DNA of 64,000 nt from assembly GCA_003971905.1 (NCBI GenBank), contig RSEE01000051.1, positions 422,058 through 486,057 of the forward strand, written 5' to 3'. Source of the DNA: Moniliella sp. 'wahieum' (lineage: Eukaryota > Basidiomycota > Moniliellomycetes > Moniliellales > Moniliellaceae). This document shows positions 12,425-25,100 of this stretch, piece by piece; the first letter of the stretch is position 1; each line of letters opens with the position of its first letter. The position numbers and the translations under genes are program-made. Under the pieces are notes generated by a model that worked only from the letters and a program-made list of their open reading frames with translations, searched no databases and had not been told where the DNA came from.

Positions 12425-12563
12425 TTCTTTTGCAGTTTTATTTTGAGCCACCCAAAATTGAAATCGAGCCGCGCCACCCTCGCCTGCCCAACTTGCGACG
12501 CGACGCGTATGAACACCGACACCTGTTTGGCTTGCCTCTGCTCCCACTACCAACCTAGGCTCG

Positions 12564-13258
12564 ATGAATCGCTCCTACTGGGACATTGACTCGGTTGCAG
12601 CTGAGCACCAGGTACGCCCTTCGGTCGCTCCATATGCGTTCATGCTAACGCGATGCAGCGCATCCCTGTCACGTTCAACATGGCCGTTCCTGGCCTGGGC
12701 CATCTCGCGGGTGGGGGTGAAGCGGATCTACCGAGCGGCTCGCGGCTCGATATCCCCTTCTGGATGGCTGAGCCATTACTTCTCGAGCTCGGTGCCAGTG
12801 GTGGGGTGACCCTGCAGCGTCCACGGGCGTATGGGCAGAGAGTGCAGAACGCGCTGGACGCCTCGGGTCCCTCGGTCGACCTGCGCCGCCTTTCTCCGGC
12901 GTGGTATGCCGTCGGCGCCCGTCTGGCAGCAATTGCCAACGAATTGACTGGTCCTGTGCAGCAGGCATACGAGGCCCGCCTTCCTGCCCTGTGGGCCGCT
13001 GCCACTCATCTCAGCACCGCTTCCATGGCTGTCTTTTCTGCCCCGGCTTTTTGTGCGGCCGATGGTCTGGCGGATGCTACGCCAGGAGGTGCCGAGCCCT
13101 CTGCCGGTGCCATTTCGAGCGCCGGCACGGGTGGAGGTTCGAATGCCTTAACCCAGGAAATGTCTGACTTTCTTCATGGGCTTGATGATCGCGAACAGGC
13201 CGTCTTGGGTGCCACCAATGCGGCCAACAACCTCTCCAGAGCTTACCTCACAGGGTAA
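12564..13258 (+). CDS. PSF3: GINS complex subunit Psf3
   Basis: Psf3 is one of four GINS subunits that join Cdc45 and Mcm2-7 to form the replicative CMG helicase. The N-terminus MNRSYWDIDSVAAEHQ is followed by a 47-nt intron (12612-12658, with a CTAAC branch site). The second exon reads RIPVTFNMAVPGLGHL, a hallmark of Psf3, then LDIPFWMAEPLLLELG, AYGQRVQNALDASGPSVDLR and LSPAWYAVGARLAAI. About 215 residues, the usual size. The C-terminus is less certain: the stop at 13256-13258 lies inside a possible GT donor (GGTAACC), and splicing to a CAG near 13300 would change the last residues. It is one of the few conserved genes here with no evident frameshift. Confidence 0.88.
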
Positions 13259-13728
13259 CCAAGTGCATCATCTGTCCCGCCATGTTACTCGTTCTCAGGG
13301 GGAGGCATCTTTCTCTCGCTCACTGCAACTACCTCCTCGTGTGGCCATGAGCATCCTTGTTCCGACAGTGGGAGCTGTGCGGGTTTGCATTTGATCAGCC
13401 TCAGAGGGTTTGTACTACATCTATTGCATGCTCATTACAACCTCCTACGATGTGCTCAGTGGGAGGGGCTAACACCAATAGCGATCGCTACAGCCCCATC
13501 CGCCCGTCATGCCCCCGGCGCTGAAAGCCATTCTCCCAGCTAGCCATTGGTGTCCAATGCGTGGTCGTAGTCGTAGGCCTCGGGATCTGATCTTGTCCAA
13601 ATATGAGCTCAGGAGGGGGCAGAAGTGATTACGTCCATCCACTCGCTTTGTGCACCGTCGCCTCCAGTGGGCTCACAGTGGGCTCACAGTGGCCACACCA
13701 CCATCACGATCCATTCACCGCCACAATC

Positions 13729-14469
13729 ATGTCGACGACAGAGCAGGAAATCTTCCCTGAGGGAGAGAACGCCAGCCCACACGAAAGACCGCATGGCATG
13801 AATTTCTCCACAACGAGGAGATGTACCAGCAGGCCAAGCTGGGAACGAGCGCGCCCCCAGTCCAGCGCCCGCACCTGCGTCCCGACCCTTACCGCCCTCC
13901 GACCCCGAGGCTGCGGCTACCGCGGCGGCCCAGGCGGCCGTTGCGGCCCAGGAGGCGCAAGCTGTGGCGGCAGCACAGGCAGCTGCGGCATTTGCAACTC
14001 CGAGAGGGAGAAGCGCCAGAGTGGGCCAAGAGGCCCTGGACGGGTCAAAGCGCGCAGCGCAAAACCGCCGCGCTCAGCCGCGTTTCGGCCGCCGTGATCT
14101 CAAATTTCGGGAACTTTCTGAGCAGGTTTGCCAGCTTCCTGATATCCAGAACATGCACATCTTCGCCCAGCGCGTTGCCGAAACGCAGGACATGGTCGCC
14201 CAGCTCAAATCCAAGAGCAAGAGTCTTTACGCCACGCTGTGATGACCTTAGGGGGCGCTCCACCCCCCGGACCCAATCCCCGCCTTTTTCGATGCCCATC
14301 TCTCCTTCTGCTCACCAGGCACTCGGTCAGGTGGATGCTACTCCCTCTGCGGAGATACAGAGAGCCAAGCGTTGCAAGGCTTGATGGATGCCGCGATTGC
14401 GGACCGAGAGCTGAGGAGAGCAAGACGGCTGAGGAAGGTTCTACACCTCAACTGCCTCAGCCTACATGA
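13729..14469 (+). CDS. Unidentified alanine-rich, coiled-coil-like protein (frame-broken)
   Basis: I do not recognise this protein. The start MSTTEQEIFPEGENASPHER (ATG 13729) has an acidic N-terminus. After a slip, EEMYQQAKLGTSAPPVQRPH leads to an Ala-rich helix (AAATAAAQAAVAAQEAQAVA, about 13910-13985), then EGEAPEWAKRPWTG, and a likely coiled coil: LKFRELSEQVCQLPDIQNMH, then RVAETQDMVAQLKSKSKSLY. A last piece, LMDAAIADRELRRAR, ends near GSTPQLPQPT with a stop at 14467-14469. At least four frame changes occur, so the boundaries are approximate. It converges on the phosphofructokinase gene. The codon use and the ordered chain of segments argue that it is real. Confidence 0.5.
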
Positions 14470-14634
14470 TCTCCTCAACATTCATTACCCCCCTCGCGTC
14501 CACGTTCTCTTCTTGCTTCCGCCTCTCTTTTTTGTCTTGTCTGTATACGTATGAGACCAAGTAGCGTGGACATAAAGCATTGAGTAGAGAATGGTGGCGT
14601 CAGGCCATGCGGTGTGCAGGCACAAGTCATTTCG

Positions 14635-17400
14635 TTAGCGGGTCTCCAGGCTGGATGCGCGGGCTCCCATGATATCAACCAGCCGCTTCACCCCAAACCA
14701 CCATGCAGTTCGGCCAGTGCGGAGTTTCATGTCGGCTTCCCTCGCCATCTCTCGTGCGGTCGTCATTTGAATTGAGGATCCACGGATCGTGATGATCGCT
14801 GCCGAAGATGGATCGAAGGGTTCATCAGTCAAGCGCTGTTGCTGCGCGCGGTAAATCTCAGCTTCGGCGTCTGCTTCTGAGTCCTCCTCGACTTCACGGA
14901 TTGCCTCCTCGGTGGGCTCATACCACGCTACGTCCCGAGCCAATTCGGGACGCGCCTTGCCCTCGATCCATTGGCAGCAACGCAGGGCGAGACGCGTAGC
15001 CCGGCACCGGTCCAAGGGAGAAGGTGTCCCACCTTGCAACGTATGGCCAAGCGATGCAGAGCGAGCATCAAACAAGGGGTGACCCTCTTCCTTGAAGATG
15101 GATGTAAGCACGTCCGTGGTGAACACTTTGCTGGAATGGTCGTTGCGGAGCACGAGGCGACCCTCGGACTTGCTTGCTTCGTCCAGGCTGTACCTCTTTT
15201 TGAGCCATTCCACGTCTTTCTGCAGCTGGAGGCTCAAACCCATCTCGGGGATGTAGGTCAGAGAGGCATCGGTGGCCAAGCCTCCGAGCACGGCCAGATA
15301 TCCACAATTGCCCCCCTGCGTCTCCACCACAACACACGGTTCCGACTCGCCCGCGCCGATTGCTTGATCGCATCGCAGGCTTGTACCAAGGCGTTGAGGG
15401 AAGTATCACACCCAAGGGAGAAATCGTTGAGAGGCACATTGTTGCTCAGCGTGGCGGGGATGGCAACAAGAGGGATACGGTAGGCAGGGTACTGACCCCG
15501 AGCATCGTCCATCAGCTTGACTGCATGGAATGCCTCGAAGCCCCCAATGAGCATCAGACCATCGAGACCATGGTGCTGCAGCTTGCTTGCTACAGCCCCA
15601 TAATCAATCGAGGGGAGCACACGGTTGGTTCCCAACTCGGAGCCGCCACGTACGGTCCAGTTATCGACGCGAAGCCAGTCAACCTCTTGCACATTGTCTT
15701 CCAGCAGGCCTGGGAAGCCGTTGGAGATCAAAACGGGAACATGACCTCGGGCAATAAAGTACCGGACCATGGTCCGTGTAGCCGCGTTCATTCCGCCGGC
15801 AGGAGCACCAATGTGCATGATTCCCACCCGCATCCGACTCTCCTCATCGACCTTGTAGGCAGGGTTGATCTCAGAGATGTACTTCCAAGCGCTCAAGTCC
15901 TCAGCAAACGTCGCCGCGTGCTTTGAGGGCGTCACCGAACCGCTTCTCCGCAATCGCTTCCGCCACAGCTTTGGTCTGCTCAATCGCATATTTGAGTGGC
16001 ACACGGATAATCTTGTTTTCCCGTGTGCCAATAACGTACGAGGGCGTCTCGGGTGTGCCTGAAGCAGAGCCTTGACCGCCTCGACAGCTTGGAGGGTAGA
16101 TAGAACACGATCATTGGCATCGGGGCTCCCGCCACGCTGCGTGTGACCAAGTGTGGTGACCCGAGTGTCGAGGCCAAGCTTGTCAGATAGGACGTGAGCG
16201 ATATCGGTCGCCTTGATTGGGTTCAAGTTCTTGTCGATCGCTCCCTCGGCGACAATGACGATTGTCTTGCGCTTGCCTGCCTCGCGGTGCTTGTGCAGCA
16301 CCCGACACATTTCCTGGCCCATCCGTGCTCTCCTTCCTCGCCCCCCTCGGCTTCGGCATCGTTGCACAGAGGCGGCTGTTCGGGGATGAAAATGTAGTCG
16401 GCGCCCGTGGCAATGGCGCATTGCAGGGCGATCCAACCACAGTTGCGCCCCATCACTTCCACCACAAACGCACGCGAATGCGAAGCGCGGTAGAAGAAAT
16501 GGAGTCGACCGCCTCACAAGCACGGGTGAGGGCAGTGGAGCAGCCGATGGTCATGTCGGTGGTGGCCAAGTCATTGTCGATCGACCCGACCAGACCAACG
16601 ATACGGAGGTGCTTAAACTTGTCGTACTGCACTTGGGTGATCTTGCCTTCGGCAAGCAGCGCGCTAACGTGGTCTGGCCATTCCTTCCGGAGAATGTCGG
16701 TACCAGTCAAACTGCCATCGCCACCCACCACGGCGAGACAGTCGATTCCATGGGAGATGAGGTTGAATGCAGCTTGACGCCGGTACTCGGCTTGGCGGAA
16801 CTCGAGGCAGCGTGCGGTACCAATCAACGTACCACCCTAGTGAGCAGTGTTAGTGTACGAGATTCGGGTGAAAAGGGGCAAACGTACCTGTTCCGACCAT
16901 CCGCGGACATCGTCCCAGCCCACGCGGATAATATACCGCCCTTTAAGGCCCGTGTCAGCCGCTCCTCCCACGCCCTCTCGCAGGAGCTCTCCGTATCCAT
17001 AGGTGGGCACAAAGCGTTGATGCTTGTGGTGGTAAGGTTTTTCCCACGGGAAGCGATAGCCAGCACCACCGCCAATGGAAAGACTGGGAACGTGGTCGGC
17101 CGCGTGAATGTTAGGCGTCATCGCCGGACTGGGCATGGACGACTGCACAGGGGTCGGCTGGGGACTGGTATGGGTGGTGGCCGATTCGGCATTCGTGTTT
17201 CCCTGGACAAGGCCTGACAGGCCCTCGCGAATGACATAGGCCTCGCAGCCCTTGTAGAGGGCAAACTTAACCACTGCCCGCACCGCCGCGTTCATCCCAG
17301 CGGCGTCGCCGCCAGAGGTCATGACGGCGATGCGGGTCTTGGTTTTCTGGTTGGCGCCGGGCACAGCCGAAACAGAGCGGCTCTTGGCGTGTAAGGACAT
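14635..17400 (-). CDS. PFK1: 6-phosphofructokinase (fungal two-domain type)
   Basis: ATP-dependent phosphofructokinase makes fructose 1,6-bisphosphate in glycolysis. N-half: [20 protein letters not shown] with the nucleotide-binding glycines, then [10 protein letters not shown], a 51-nt intron (16887-16837, CTAAC branch), [13 protein letters not shown], and the catalytic motifs [10 protein letters not shown] and [17 protein letters not shown]. Substrate motifs follow: [13 protein letters not shown] and [18 protein letters not shown]-half (regulatory copy): [20 protein letters not shown], then [13 protein letters not shown] and [10 protein letters not shown]. It ends at [10 protein letters not shown]. 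Start [15 protein letters not shown] at 17400. About 900 residues, matching fungal enzymes. Slips interrupt it near 16480, 16330, 16020, 15330 and 15060. A 92-residue stretch between GLVQGN and GWDDVRGW is longer than the loop I remember in ascomycete enzymes. Confidence 0.93.
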
Positions 17401-20020
17401 GGTGTGCACACAGAAAGGCGGGGGTGGTGAGTCTGCGGGGCCAAGGGCGCTCGCTGCAAGAAAGGGGCGGGGTATAAAAAGCAAGGCGGCCACAACGTCA
17501 GAGTACTTACCCCCATACGAAGTGGGTCCAAACTCACACCTGCCTCGGGACGCCCACACGCGAATCAAATTGAGCCGGCAAATCCTCAACACAGCCCATG
17601 TGCCTGGCCTGTGGCTGAGGCGGTCGTTCAATATGCGATCCACCTTTTTCTCAGGGGCGGCTTCTCAGCCGCTCACTTCTTCTTTTCTCAGCTGCCAATT
17701 TCACAGCTCCGCGGCAGCACCGGCTACCACCCACACCGGCGCTAAGATTCAAATTATAAGAGTCCATAGCCAGCTATAGTCTTCTGTTTTGGGTGGTATA
17801 TAGATATCCCGTTGCCGCAATCATTGTTAGATTGGGTACGCAAAACAATACTGAAGAAGTATACTTACGCAAAGAAGAGACCACATTAGAAAGGAATCAA
17901 TCTTGAGAGTGAGAGATATGTGAACTCTGTGTTCCTCTCTCCTTCCTCCTCACCGAGAGCTCTTCCGGTGCGCTGATGCAGCGGCGGCGCGGCGAGCGGC
18001 GGCGCCGTCCCGCATGATTTTATCATATGTACCCTTCGTCTCTCGCCCAAACACCTAGGTATTATAGGCTGATGGATACGTCTTGCGGATCGTGTGTGGG
18101 GGGAAGCGTGGCCTGACAAGGGAGCTGGTGTGGTGCATTTTGGACCATCTATAAATTGCAATGTTGAACGTTCAGTTGAACGTTGATCGAAAGGAGACGG
18201 TTCTCTCCCTTAGAGTTTGCTTTTTGTGGATTCCCGCTATATACGTGTGAGATCAAATCATTAATCATCGACAGTACTGCATAGTGGACAGACTGGACTG
18301 TGGTTGTCATTTGTCAGTACTCAGTCTGAGCGTGGGATATGCGCGACCGCACGTGCGATTCGGACGGGATTGGGTTAGTAGACTGAGAACAGCTCAAGTC
18401 AGCCGACTGGAGGTGCCGACGGTGCAGTGAGACGCCCTGTGGCCATAAAGCGCGAAGTATGTACAGTCTTTGGCTGTGTTTAAATGTTCAGCTTGTTTCT
18501 GGAGTCATTTACCCCGGTCTCGTTTCTCATCGTAGTATAGTCACGTCGTCATGTGGTTGCTGCGCTGGATCCACCTGGCCGTAGTCATGAATCAGACGAC
18601 GGGCACATTGATACCAAAAGCCTCTATACAGGGGAAGCTGATCACGAGGACGGGGCTAAACGACGAATCTAGGAAGCAGTTTTGAGCCTGCAGAGGAAAC
18701 TGTCACGGGTGGGCACGACGCCCCCGTGCCCTGTGGAGGGGTTTCAGGGGTACATCAGTTCCTTAATAAAGAAGTCAAAGGGGAAGACTACTGACATATG
18801 GTTATTTTGTGCTTTTGGGCAGGAGTGTGCAGTGGTGCATCCGAATGGAGCTATAGGTACAAGAAATATAGCCTTTCGGAGTATACAAGGCGGCTGCAAG
18901 TGTGGCAAGGCTGCGTAGCACCGGCTTGGGCGCAGTACTATAGCGTGTCTGAAGCTTCTGAAGCCTCCATATATCGGGCCCAAGGTCAGGGAGTGGCAGA
19001 GTGGAGAGGACAAACGCTGCCAGAGCTGGATCTGAACTGAGACTGGGGGCGGCGTGGCTGGAAGCGGGATCACATGGATCACACGCGGCTGAACTGAGCT
19101 GGGCTTCGACGTAATAGCACCTGGGAGAGGCATACGCGAACTGGGTCGTGTGAGGCACAGAGAGCTGATGAAGAGGGAAGCTGGAGGACAAGGACGGTGC
19201 AACTAAAAGAGGAGGAGTTGCCTGTACTTGGTTGATCAAATTGGCGAGGAGAATAATATATGAGGAGAAGCCAATGGATCGTTGGGGAAAACCAACACGA
19301 ACCATTATATTGCTAAAACAGGCAGGGACTAATAGGGAAACAATACACTAGAGGAAGAACGGGGGACAGGGGGAAACAGGTGAGACAGTTGCCGCAAGGA
19401 CAACCTAAAAGGTAAAAGGTAAACGGGCAAGGCGCGACTATCGTCAAAAAAGGATACTGACAATCCGGTGCAAAAGGCCTGTAAAGAGCGAATATTGTCG
19501 CGCGGATACATGGGACTGATGGCCGCGCGGTTGAGGCTGAATGGGAACGGGCTCTGCCAGGCTTTGGGGCAGAGACTCCAGGCTTCGGCTTTAACCAGAT
19601 CAGATCACATCTCCGAGACCCTCTCACGCCTTACTGGGTAATCTCCTCATCTTCCACTCCAACAAGGAGAGGGGACAGCATATTTTTTTCGAATCACCTA
19701 CTAGGGTCAGGGTGAGGAAGGACAAAGAGGGCGCGTAGGCCCAGCCATCAGGCTCACCACAGCCCTCCTTCGCCCGCGTGACACCATCACGCTCCTCTTT
19801 TCACCAAGGGGGTCCTCATGCTTATAAACAAGGTAACGGCTTCCCTCCCCCCCCACACCTGGGGGGAAGGGATAAAGGAGTGTATTACGCTTTACGGACG
19901 GATACCGTCGCGTTGATGGGGGTTAGCGGTTAAGAAAGCACACTTTATTGGCACAAAAAAGCCCAGCCAAGCGCGAATAAGAGGCATGCTTCAATTTGCT
20001 TCAAGCTAGCTACATATCAG

Positions 20021-20050
20021 TATCACATGTCACATGCATGTCACATGTCT
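20021..20050. repeat. TCACATG repeat cluster
   Basis: Three ACATG-containing units in near tandem (TATCACATGTCACATGCATG followed by TCACATGT), another occurrence of the dispersed ACATGT motif. Confidence 0.7.
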
Positions 20051-20082
20051 CGTTAGATAATTGGGGCTTGTGCGCTTGTGCG

Positions 20083-20110
20083 CGATAATCGATAGTCGAT
20101 AATCGATAAG
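20083..20110. repeat. ATCGAT palindrome array
   Basis: GATAATCGATAGTCGATAAT followed by CGATAAG: three cores of ATCGAT/GTCGAT spaced by 8-10 bp. A related set (CGATCGATAAGCGATAGC) lies at 20330-20347. Confidence 0.6.
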
Positions 20111-20410
20111 GGAGGGTTACTACCAACCGGTATAGCCGCTGCAACCCTCGAAGAGCTCGTTCGTCCAGACGGAGAGAATAAGTGTGCTACTGTCTGGTCC
20201 TGGTGTTGCCGGTGATGTGCTCACATGTCACATTATGCTTCTATCGTAGAATTGTGGGTTCTGATGGGTGCTCGCATTGTGGGCCCGGCAGGCCCAGATC
20301 TCCGAAGTGGAAAAAAGCTGGGAAACGCGATCGATAAGCGATAGCTATTGGGTCGATAAATTATCGGCATCAATAACTCATCGAGCCATTAATCATTACA
20401 ACCGCCCTCA

Positions 20411-20453
20411 AGGTGGCCTTAGGCCTTAGGCCTGCCCTTAGGCCTTAGGCCTT
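20411..20453. repeat. AGGCCTT tandem array
   Basis: Six to seven copies of the 7-mer CCTTAGG/AGGCCTT, each containing the palindrome AGGCCT, interrupted once by CTGCC. Confidence 0.75.
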
Positions 20454-20711
20454 ATTCTCGGCCTCAGGAACAGAGACGCCCGGAACATCTGTATCCCTGA
20501 GCGGAATTATTTCCGTTTTTCCCGCACCCGCGCTGTGACCGGTGACCTTCAAGCGTCATATCACTTGCAAAGCTAATATCATTTGCAAGTCTAAGACAGG
20601 AACAAAGGACCCAACGTCTTAAGCGGGCTGAAAAGTCCGAACCCTTCGCGTTCGTGCGCCCCCGAGTTCAGCTTTGCTTCCTTCTCTCCCACCACCACTT
20701 GCTCCTTCGCC

Positions 20712-22156
20712 ATGCCGCTCGCTGGTGTGCTCGTTTTCATCCGCCACGGCGACCGTCAGGGCTTTTACCAATCCCCCACTACCTACACTGCAGTCAAGAC
20801 CAATCTTACCACGCTCGGTGCGCTGGAGCAGTACCGCAATGGGGCCGACCTACGCGCCAAGTACATCACCTCCACTGACGACCTGCACATTGCCGGTATC
20901 AACGAAACCAAAGCCCAGGGCTTTGAGATGTCGGTGGTAGCTGATGGGGGCGGAGAGGGGTCGGTCATTGTCGATTCGGCTCAGGCCTTGTTCCAGGGTC
21001 TTTATCCCCCCTTCAACGAGACGCAGCTGCTTGCGAACGGCTCCGTTGTTGCCTGGCCCAATCGCGCCCAGGTACAGGACATGGAGACTGTCGAGGCGGA
21101 TGAACAACTCTGGTTTGAGGGATACACGTCCTGCAATACCTGGACCAAGCGCTTGAACACATGGTACAACAGTACTGCCTTTCTCAACGCGCAAAAGGAG
21201 GCACAACCCTTCTTTGATAAGATCAAGCCCCTGGTTGGTGGGCGCAAGGTCGACATGGCGTCCATGTGGAACGTATGGGATTACATTAACGTGAACAACA
21301 TCCACAATGCCACCTTTGCCGCAGCGTTCGACCAGGACCCTACCTTGCTCCCCCAGGCTCGGTACTGGGGCAGCTACCACGAGTCGGGCTCCTTTTCCGA
21401 CCCAGACAAGTCGAACATTGGCAATGTACCGGGCACGGCGTTCCTTCCTCTGCTGCTTGACTCTCTCCAGACGTTGGCCAATGCCAGCGAAGGGGTCAAG
21501 TGGGTCACGCTTGCCGGCGCTTACAAACCCTTCTTGGCCCTGGGCTCACTGATGGAAAATACCAACCTGGAGCAAAACGTGGTGGATTATGCATCCTCGC
21601 TCGTCTTGAGGTGAATCAGAACGGGACCGTCAACATTTTGCTCCGCAATGGCTCCACCGCCGCCGACTGGTCTCCTGTCCCTGTGTTTGGGGGGAGCAAC
21701 TCGCTCCCGCTAACTGATCTGGTGAACAAGCTCCAGCCATACGCCATTACTACCCGGGCAATGGTGCGATGCCTGTCAGACCACCGACGCACGCGGCTGC
21801 GATGTGTTGGCCAAGTACAATGGGACGGGCGGAGCGGGCTATTCGTCGATCACCTCCACCTTGGGCCGGCATCGTGTCTCACCCGTCGTGGCGGGTGTGA
21901 TTGGTGCGATGGTCACGTTGGCTGTGTGGGCATCTTGGCGGTGGTAGGTTTCTTGTGTGGACCATGCTCGCTTCCCCGCGGCGGGGACATAAGGCCAAGT
22001 CCTCCATTGCCCCCCAGTGAGGCCTATGGTCCCGACTCGGCTGCCTCCACCGCCATTCCGCTCCGCGCCAGCTCGCATCCGAGCTCCTTTGCCCACTCGG
22101 ACCATCCCACCCAGGGTCGGAGCAGGTCGGGACCACAAGGTCGGCCATTCCTTTGA
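20712..22156 (+). CDS. Histidine acid phosphatase, C-terminal membrane anchor
   Basis: Histidine-type acid phosphatases (phosphoglycerate-mutase-like fold) hydrolyse phosphomonoesters, normally in the secretory pathway or at the cell surface. The catalytic RHG box is VLVFIRHGDRQGFYQSP at residues 5-21. Typical following segments are TLGALEQYRNGADLRAKYI, then IVDSAQALFQGLYPPF and LLANGSVVAWPNRAQVQDME, and further on YKPFLALGSLM. After a slip at 21606 (TT where TTT restores VFEVNQNGTVNILLRNG), a Cys-containing stretch (WCDACQTTDARGCD) precedes a likely membrane segment (SPVVAGVIGAMVTLAVWASW, about 21877-21940) and a short Ser/Pro-rich tail to about 22156. Several N-glycosylation sequons (NLT, NGS, NST, NAS) suggest a lumenal enzyme, yet no clear signal peptide precedes the RHG box, so the start may be incomplete. 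Confidence 0.82.
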
Positions 22157-25100
22157 GGCGTGATCAGCCGGCCGTAACCTTTTCGTTTTTCCGGGCTACT
22201 ATATCCAGCACAACTGCAGGGACGTATATATATACCCTTGAGCTTTGACCTTGAGACTTGGACACCTCCGTGTGAACACAAAGACAGTAAGAGAGGACCT
22301 CGGCTCGAACGCATACCGGTACGGAGGGGGACGTTCCTACCCTTTCGCTGTACTAGACAATAGTCCAAGGTTTGGAGACGATGAAGTCTGCAAGAAGAGC
22401 AGGGCGCATTGCTTACCACCCTCTTCGTCCCATTACGGCACCAGTGCTGGTGTCCTCCCGTGTTGGTGGGCGTATGCGTGGTCGAGAACGATTGGCTGTA
22501 ATAGGCGCATGTCATCTACTACACATGGAGCATCCATTCGTGTGGTACAGGTAGATGTTGTGCAGGTCGCAGGCCAGTAGAAACATTTTCATATACTATC
22601 TATATCATGCCTATCGGAGAATAGCTCAATTGCCATGAAAGGGGTCGGGGAATAGGAGCGACAGAAGAGCCACTACATAAAACTACTTCAGCAAAGGACC
22701 CACGGTGGGACAAAAAATGAGATGAATGCAGAAGCGGACAAAGAGCGCGATCAACACGTATCAAAGTCTGAAGAGCGAGGCGAGGGTCATAACGCACCAT
22801 GTGCGCACAACGGAATGGTGCCCATGGACCCTCGATCGTAATGTCGGTTGGGGAAGAACCGAATGAGGTGTTGGGGGGTTATACATGTCAATAATTGGAG
22901 TGAGAGAGGAGAAACAACAATGGGAAAAAGCGGGGAGGGGGTTCAAGCTGTTCAAGGTTCAAGGTTCATACGCGCTCCGCGTAGCGCAGGCTCGCATTGC
23001 ACATGGGGCACCAACTTTGGCTTCCGCTCGCCACGATCCCGCACTTTGGGTTGGGGCAGCGGACAGGCTCACTGCCGTAGTTGACCAGAGATTGATGAGG
23101 GCAAGTCATGCTGGTGGAGAGGGGAAATGGAGAGCTGGACGGTGACGTTCGGTGTGAGAGAAGTGAAGTTGCGAACGGGGGGGATAAGAAAGTAGTAGTA
23201 ATGGAACAACGTCAGTTTCTAGCACAAGGATCGGATGGGAGAGGGTCATGGACGAACAGTGGAAGAAAAGAGAAGCCTGTTATGGCGAGAAGAGTTGGGT
23301 CGAGAGAGAAAAGGGAGTTGGTGTCGATGAGGATGCTGTAAAGAGACAAGTGTTGGCCTCTCGCACCCCACACTCATTTCTTCTTTATATATCTTGTGTT
23401 TTGTAGAGAGCGGGGATGGCGTTGGCAATGATTCATGGATTCGGCATAGCAGCTGCGTGAGTGCCGGAGGCGAGATGGGTAGTCGATACTTTGGTCACTA
23501 CAAGATGGTTTCCTGTATGGGGCATGGGGCGGGTATAATTATGCGAGAGAGGGTCGAGACATACGTCAACTGTGTGATCCACAGCGCACACACACCCCGA
23601 TGCGTGCTGAGCGTGCTGAGGCTACCTGGTCAGAGAGTGGCCGATGATCCAGTCCATCGCGCTCAGCCCCAACATGAAGTGGACAGGAGGGCATTCCGCT
23701 TGTCTGCCACGAGTAGGTCTTGCGTTGGCGGGAGTCCTTGGCCGGGTAGCTGGCCAGTACAAAAAGCTGTGGGTATCCCGACAGCGCGGCCAGTGGAACA
23801 GCATGACGCGCGAGATGCGGGGTCGGCAGGGGGGCAGTGCGCCCCCTGGGCTTCGGTGGCGCCCCTCCAGGCGGGGGGCGTCTTGCGTTATATACGCAGC
23901 GCCGTGGCGCAGCATCTCTGAGACCTGGGCCCAGCCCCCGGTCTCAGCCTTCCGGATTTCGCCGGGCAGGAAACACCACCACATCGTACACTGGGGATGG
24001 ATCCGCACAAAGTGTGGGGGTGGCTACAGCCTACTACAGCGGGGGGACTGTTGATCATCATCCATCATGCATCATGCGTCATTAATCCGTCATTAATCAT
24101 TCCAGGTCGGTAGTCGCATGGGCTTTTGTGTATCACAACAGAACCAGTGGGGCAGGTGGGACGAGACGTGCGCATTCCACTGGCATCCTCTTGTATTGAG
24201 AGCATCCCACAAATGCGAACGAACGCATCCCGAATTGTTGGTCGCAAAAGCCACATCATCCATCATGCATCAGAGTGCGAGCTCGAGTTACACTGGGGAG
24301 CATTAGTTACTCCGCGCCACTCCTGACTACCAGAGCGACTCTTGACTCGTATGCCTCGATACTCCGTCTGGCGCATACTCGCACTATACTCAGTACTCAT
24401 CGCTTAACAGGCTAAAACATCGTTTCGCTGGCTCACATGTCACAGTCCTCCTCGTTCTCCTATCCCCCCCCTTACTTCATCCACACGCTGTGCTTAGCGC
24501 TTATCACCAGCTTTTGACTGACGCTGGACGATCTCTTTCGTACGTGACCTTATCTCGTAAAATACGGGCGTATGAGGTTACCACGTAGGCCTCCGTATTA
24601 GCCGTATCAACCAGTGTTCAACGTTCAGGGGAGCAGCGGTTCACAGCGGCTCAACGCTTTTAGCCCTCTCGTTCTTCTGGCTGTCGATCATCAACGTCAC
24701 CAACGTTCAACGTTCAACCACCATGCACCACATCATACGCATTCAGAATCATGCAGGGACGCCCGACCCCCACGACGTCGGATGTTGCCCACTGGTATCT
24801 TCCCTGGCTTCGCTCTGACATTTTCAGCCCGCGTTGGTCAAGCATCAGTCGTACCACCTTTCTAAGACCGTTCATTAATCATGCGACTTGAACGGGAACC
24901 GACGGTAAACCCGGAAACCGTAACCAGCAAGGCAGCACCAGCAAGCAGTATTGCAAGTGTTTACACTTTCAAGATGACAAGAACGCTGTTGTTGTTGCTG
25001 TTGCATCTGTCCATCCTGGAGACCGAAGAGGGCATAATCGGTAGCTATGGCAGGTGTGCCCCAACCCAGAATCTGCTCCTACGCTTCAAGCTTCAAAGGA

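Larger units (their letters stand above)
17401..20711. other. Long divergent intergenic region, PFK1 / acid phosphatase
   Basis: 3.3 kb without a supportable gene. Open frames on both strands (for example 18744-19305 on the minus strand) lack conserved motifs. The region is rich in short palindromic repeats listed separately (20021-20050, 20083-20110, 20411-20453). Another AACGTTCAGTTGAACGTT inverted repeat lies near 18165-18185. Promoters of both flanking genes must lie here. Confidence 0.45.

Noticed and set aside
18744-19305. Minus-strand frames of 152-167 codons in the PFK1/acid phosphatase spacer
   Set aside because: Composition and codon use are unlike the real genes, no motif, and overlapping frames are equally open.
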